Shown here one piece after another: positions 60,684 through 64,000 of a stretch of DNA of 64,000 bases. The position numbers were made by a program, and so were the translations under genes. The stretch is taken from contig NZ_SIRE01000026.1 of assembly GCF_004307995.1 (NCBI RefSeq), positions 62,001 to 126,000 of the forward strand. Direction: 5' to 3'. The notes beneath the pieces were generated by a model. The model did not search any database, was not told where the DNA came from, and saw only the letters and a list, made by a program, of their open reading frames with translations. Every line of letters begins with the position of its first letter. The stretch's first letter is position 1. This DNA is from Paenibacillus thalictri. GTDB taxonomy: Bacteria > Bacillota > Bacilli > Paenibacillales > NBRC-103111.

Positions 60684-60757
60684 GGAGTCAGTCCGACGGA
60701 TTGGTTTTTGGGAATATTAATAAATATTCACGAATTTGCTTTCGTCGGACAGACTCC
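60684..60757. repeat. 74-bp solo P1 palindrome
   Basis: GGAGTCAGTCCGACG and its complement (60684-60698 with 60743-60757), plus inner GAATATT-N4-AATATTC. The arms match the outer arms of the elements at 46332-46556 and 59109-59336, but the internal P2 module is absent. It sits between the PHP and GH38 genes. Confidence 0.8.
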
Positions 60758-60813
60758 CAAGCCGATCGAAAGTGCATCCAGATGAAGGAAATTAGGAGAT
60801 TGGAGATATAGTC

Positions 60814-63687
60814 ATGAGCGAACCGTTGCAAAAAATTTTCGTCGTATTCAAAACACATTTCGATATCGGTTTTACCGGCTGGGTGTCGGACGTGGTGCAG
60901 CGGTACAGAACGGAAATGTTGAAGGATGTCATCGACATCTGCGAGCAAACAAAGCAAAACCCGGAGCATGAAAAATACGTGTGGACGATGTCCGCATGGC
61001 CGCTGCTGCAGTCGCTGGAAGGTGGCGGCGAAGAGGACCGGAATAAGGCGCTGGATTTCATAAAGGACGGCCAGCTGATTTGGCACAAGCTGCCGTATAC
61101 GACGCATACCGAGTTTTGCGGGCTGGAGGAATGGATTCGCGGCATGTATGTGTCCAAGGGTCTCACCGACAAGTTCGGCTACGATCCGATTGACGCCAAA
61201 ATGACCGATGTGCCGGGGCACACATGGATTGTCCCTTCGCTGCTGAAAAAAGCGGGAGTGAAAATATTGCACCTTGGCTGCAATCCGGCTTCAACGCCGC
61301 CGGATGTTCCGCCGGTATTTTATTGGGAAGGTCCGGACGGGGAGCGGCTGCTTACGTTTTACTCCAAGGGTTCGTATGGCACGGGCATTTTGCCGCCGGA
61401 AGACTGGCGTCATCCCGTGTGGCTGGCGATGATTCAAACGAGCGACAACCACGGGCCGCATGACGCTTCGGTTATCGATGAGATGAAAGCGTCGATTGCG
61501 GCGTCAGGTTTGAACGCTGAGCTGCATATCGGCAGCTTGGGCGATTTTGCTGAAGCGCTGCTGGCGACAAATCCGGAGCTGCCCGTCATTCGCGGCGATA
61601 TGGCCGATTCGTGGATCCACGGCGTCGGCACGGCGCCACGCGAGGTTTCGCGCGTTCGTGAGCTGCGCAGCCGCATTGCCGCTGTGGAAAGCGCGCTTGC
61701 TTTAAGCGTGATCTCAGGCGAACAACGCGATATTCGGGCGGCCAAGCAAAACATCGACGCCAGCTATGAGCATTCTCTGTTGTTCGGCGAGCATACGTGG
61801 GGGATGGACTGCAAGACGTTCTTGTTCCCGCGCACTTACGACAAAACCTCGTTTCAGCAAGACAAAAGCAGCGAAAGATATATGCAGATGGAGCATTCGT
61901 GGCAGGAGCAGCGCGATTACTTGGACAAAGCGGAGGCGTATCTGGAGGAAGCGGCCCGGTTGCTCGGCGGCGCACCGGACACTGGCGAGACGGCCGGAGC
62001 TCTTGCGGGAGGCGAGGCCGCCGCAGCCGCGGAGGCCGAAGCGACAGCTGTGGCGTCTTCCGGTGCTCACGGCGGCGCTGTGGACGCAGCTGAGGCCCAG
62101 GCATCCGTGGCTGCACGGCTGGCGGGCGCAGATGCCGCAGCCGCGGCCCCGGAGATCGCTGCGGGTAACGCGGAGACGGCTTCGGGCCTCACAGCTGCGG
62201 TTGCAAAAGGCGCCGGTGCCGGCAAACGGCTGCTCGTGCACAATGTTTTGGGCTGGGCACGCGATGCCGAAGTGCTGATCGAAGCCGCGCATCTGCCGCG
62301 GCCGGGCGAGGTGCTTGCCGATGCAGTAAGCGGCGAAGCGCTGCAACTGATTCCTTGCGAGCTAGGAGCTCATGCGATGGTCCGTGGCGTGCCTGCTCTC
62401 GGTTATAAAACGCTTATTTATACCTCAGCGAATCCGGCAGCGCCGTCTCCCGTCATCGGGCAGACTGCTGCAAACGGCTCGCTGCGCGGATATATGACGG
62501 ATACGGAAGCCGTTCTGGAAAACGAATATTTGATCGTTAAGGTAGACCGCATGAGCGGGCTGCTCAGTAGCTTGTTCGACAAGCGGCTGAACAAGGAATG
62601 GGTCGAACGGCAAAGCGACTACGGCTTCGGCCAATTCCAATACGACATTTACTCCAACGAGGAGATCACCCGGTACATTAAAAAGTACGCTTACCGCTAC
62701 TATGACTGGGGGGTCCACGACTACGGCAAAACGGGATATCCCGAAGAGCAGAAGCGCCTTTCGTTTGGCACCCGGCTGACCGGCATTCGCTTTGAGCAGG
62801 ACGGCCGCGGCGTGCGCATCGAATGCGAAGCGGCGACCTCGGACGCCTCGACAACCGAATACGGCAATGCGAGCGGAGTTGCATGGTCCGTTACCCTAGG
62901 AGCGGAAGCATATGTCGATCTCGAGCTGCGCCTGATTGGCAAAGAAGAGACACCGAAGGCCGAATCGGGCAGCATCGTATTTCCGCTTAAGCTGGAGCGT
63001 CCTCAATATCGCATCAACAAGCTTGGTTCGGTGGTTGACCCGTGCACTGATCTGATCCCTTCCTCCAGCACGCTGTTGAACTGCTGTGAGCAATTCGTCG
63101 ATATTTCCAACGGCTTCGCCGGACTGGCGGTGATTCCGCTGGATACGCCGCTGTTTTTTATCGGCAAAAACGGCATGTGGGACTTCGAGCACAATTACAA
63201 ACCCGAGAAACCGGAGCTGCATTTTAACTTGTTCAATAACTGGTGGGGGACGAATTTCCCGCAGTGGCTCGGCGGCGATTTGCGCTACCGGTTCCGGCTT
63301 GTGCCGCATGAAGGCGATTGGGTGCAAGGCGATGTGTGGAAAACGGCGCATGAAACGATGGCACCGGCTGCGGTGATTCCCGCATACGGAAATGGAGCGC
63401 AGGAAGCGGGAGCAGAGCTGCTGCCCAAGGGGCTTGACGGCATGGCGGTGACCGCTTTAAAGCCGGCGGAAGACGGCGACGGCATTATCTTGCGTTTGCG
63501 GGAATGCATCGGCGAAAAGCGGGACATCGCCGTCCATCTTCCCGCGCATGTGCGCAGTGTGACCGCAACCGATTTGCTGGAACGGGATACGCTGGAATTG
63601 GACACGACGGTGGAGAGCGGCAGCGGCATTACATCCGTCAGCTTCCGCACCCGTCCGTTCGAGGTGCATACGCTGAGGATTCGTTAA
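60814..63687 (+). CDS. GH38-like alpha-mannosidase family protein (DUF5054 type)
   Basis: 957 residues. The zinc-binding HxD motif opens the protein (FVVFKTHFDIGFTGWVSDVVQRY), with VWTMSAWPLLQSLE and the likely nucleophile region DVPGHTWIVPSLLKKAGVK and DMADSWIHGVGTAPREVSRVRELR. The C-terminal part is the beta-sandwich domain (TEYGNASGVAWSVTL, FPLKLERPQYRINKLGSVVDP). Between residues about 386 and 470 lies an Ala/Gly/Glu-rich low-complexity insert not expected in the fold. No signal peptide; it should act in the cytoplasm, cleaving an imported mannoside or related glycoside. It is the last gene of the operon. Confidence 0.87.
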   Translation: MSEPLQKIFVVFKTHFDIGFTGWVSDVVQRYRTEMLKDVIDICEQTKQNPEHEKYVWTMSAWPLLQSLEGGGEEDRNKALDFIKDGQLIWHKLPYTTHTEFCGLEEWIRGMYVSKGLTDKFGYDPIDAKMTDVPGHTWIVPSLLKKAGVKILHLGCNPASTPPDVPPVFYWEGPDGERLLTFYSKGSYGTGILPPEDWRHPVWLAMIQTSDNHGPHDASVIDEMKASIAASGLNAELHIGSLGDFAEALLATNPELPVIRGDMADSWIHGVGTAPREVSRVRELRSRIAAVESALALSVISGEQRDIRAAKQNIDASYEHSLLFGEHTWGMDCKTFLFPRTYDKTSFQQDKSSERYMQMEHSWQEQRDYLDKAEAYLEEAARLLGGAPDTGETAGALAGGEAAAAAEAEATAVASSGAHGGAVDAAEAQASVAARLAGADAAAAAPEIAAGNAETASGLTAAVAKGAGAGKRLLVHNVLGWARDAEVLIEAAHLPRPGEVLADAVSGEALQLIPCELGAHAMVRGVPALGYKTLIYTSANPAAPSPVIGQTAANGSLRGYMTDTEAVLENEYLIVKVDRMSGLLSSLFDKRLNKEWVERQSDYGFGQFQYDIYSNEEITRYIKKYAYRYYDWGVHDYGKTGYPEEQKRLSFGTRLTGIRFEQDGRGVRIECEAATSDASTTEYGNASGVAWSVTLGAEAYVDLELRLIGKEETPKAESGSIVFPLKLERPQYRINKLGSVVDPCTDLIPSSSTLLNCCEQFVDISNGFAGLAVIPLDTPLFFIGKNGMWDFEHNYKPEKPELHFNLFNNWWGTNFPQWLGGDLRYRFRLVPHEGDWVQGDVWKTAHETMAPAAVIPAYGNGAQEAGAELLPKGLDGMAVTALKPAEDGDGIILRLRECIGEKRDIAVHLPAHVRSVTATDLLERDTLELDTTVESGSGITSVSFRTRPFEVHTLRIR

Positions 63688-63896
63688 GACCGCCAAACAA
63701 ATCGAGTTATAGCACCACGCGCCTTGTGTTCGATCGATGATCGTGCGAGGTGCCGGGGTGCGAGAAAGCCATTACGTGTTTGCCGGCCGTACGGTGCAAT
63801 GGTGCGCAATATCGAGGCAAGGGCCCTCGTTTGTGAAGCCGCTCATCGCCGGAAGCTGCCCATGGAATCGCCTCCGGCGGCCTGGAACCGGATTTA
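63688..63896. other. Short gene-free stretch before the final LacI gene
   Basis: No ribosome site, palindrome or conserved-looking frame could be supported here; the small open frames around 63724-63945 lack supporting features. Confidence 0.4.
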
Positions 63897-63926
63897 TTTA
63901 CAGAACGGCAGTCCTTATCGTATGAT
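63897..63926 (+). promoter_or_regulatory. Promoter of the truncated LacI gene
   Basis: TTTACA (63897-63902), 18-base spacer, TATGAT (63921-63926), about 42 bases before the ATG. Confidence 0.6.
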
Positions 63927-63968
63927 AGAATCTATAAAGATGTAAGTGATGCTCGAAAGGAGCAGTAA

Positions 63969-64000
63969 ATGAAACCGACTATCTACGATGTAGCCCAGGC
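63969..64000 (+). CDS. LacI family regulator, start only (cut by window end)
   Basis: AAAGGAGC lies upstream of ATG 63969, and the ten visible codons read MKPTIYDVAQ, the standard beginning of a LacI-family DNA-binding domain. The remainder is outside the window. It could be a second regulator of the preceding hydrolase operon or the first gene of the next one. Confidence 0.75.
   Translation, partial: MKPTIYDVAQ

Noticed and set aside
63724-63945. Short frames before the last LacI gene
   Set aside because: No ribosome site, no recognisable motif, and they overlap the promoter of the LacI gene.

Overview
The window looks like a chromosomal segment of a spore-forming, low-GC-lineage Gram-positive bacterium of the Paenibacillaceae (Paenibacillus/Cohnella type). 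The reasons are an S-layer-homology surface protein, several Lpl/Ytc-type carbohydrate ABC systems paired with YesM/YesN-type two-component systems, a Spo0E-like phosphatase, a T-box pheST operon, and the Firmicutes gene neighbourhood pheT-zapA-cvpA-mutS2. No phage, CRISPR array, rRNA or tRNA gene was seen.

Layout. 1-2.4 kb: 3' part of a surface sialidase-like protein with Big_2 and three SLH domains. 2.5-12.5 kb (minus strand): a sugar uptake cluster with response regulator, histidine kinase, binding lipoprotein, endonuclease/exonuclease/phosphatase-fold enzyme, two permeases, HAD phosphatase and a second binding lipoprotein. 12.7-22.4 kb (plus strand, divergent): a second uptake cluster with a cytoplasmic BNR/sialidase-like protein, two permeases, a binding lipoprotein, a FAD oxidoreductase, a kinase and a regulator. 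22.4-24 kb: an AT-rich island with a RelE/ParE-type toxin-antitoxin pair. 24-38 kb: T-box leader, pheS, pheT, a giant zapA-coiled-coil gene, cvpA, two minus-strand genes (CuA cupredoxin lipoprotein; YvlD-like membrane protein) and mutS2. 37.5-41.1 kb: an envelope-stress-like group (sigma-W-type promoter, PspA, DUF350, a 27-residue membrane microprotein), a zinc-ribbon protein and an MFS transporter. 41-52 kb: housekeeping and amino-acid genes (DinB, CysK, AlaR/AlaT-like pair, Spo0E-like, cobalamin adenosyltransferase, RluA, Spx/ArsC-like, site-2 protease, DapL-like aminotransferase, ribokinase). 52-64 kb: a third sugar locus (Gfo/Idh/MocA oxidoreductase, AraC regulator, LacI regulator with three identical palindromic operators, binding lipoprotein, two permeases, PHP hydrolase, GH38-like mannosidase, and the start of another LacI regulator).

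None of the three ABC clusters encodes an ATPase, so they probably use a shared MsmX-type ATPase from elsewhere. Each cluster has a local sensor or repressor and a private set of intracellular enzymes.

Two things stand out. First, the zapA gene encodes 1601 residues: a normal ZapA domain of about 85 residues followed by about 1500 residues of Ala/Glu/Gln/Leu/Arg coiled coil with no proline, built by in-register duplications. Second, the intergenic regions hold families of large imperfect palindromes that appear nested in each other's loops (15.7, 22.5, 46.3, 59.1 and 60.7 kb).
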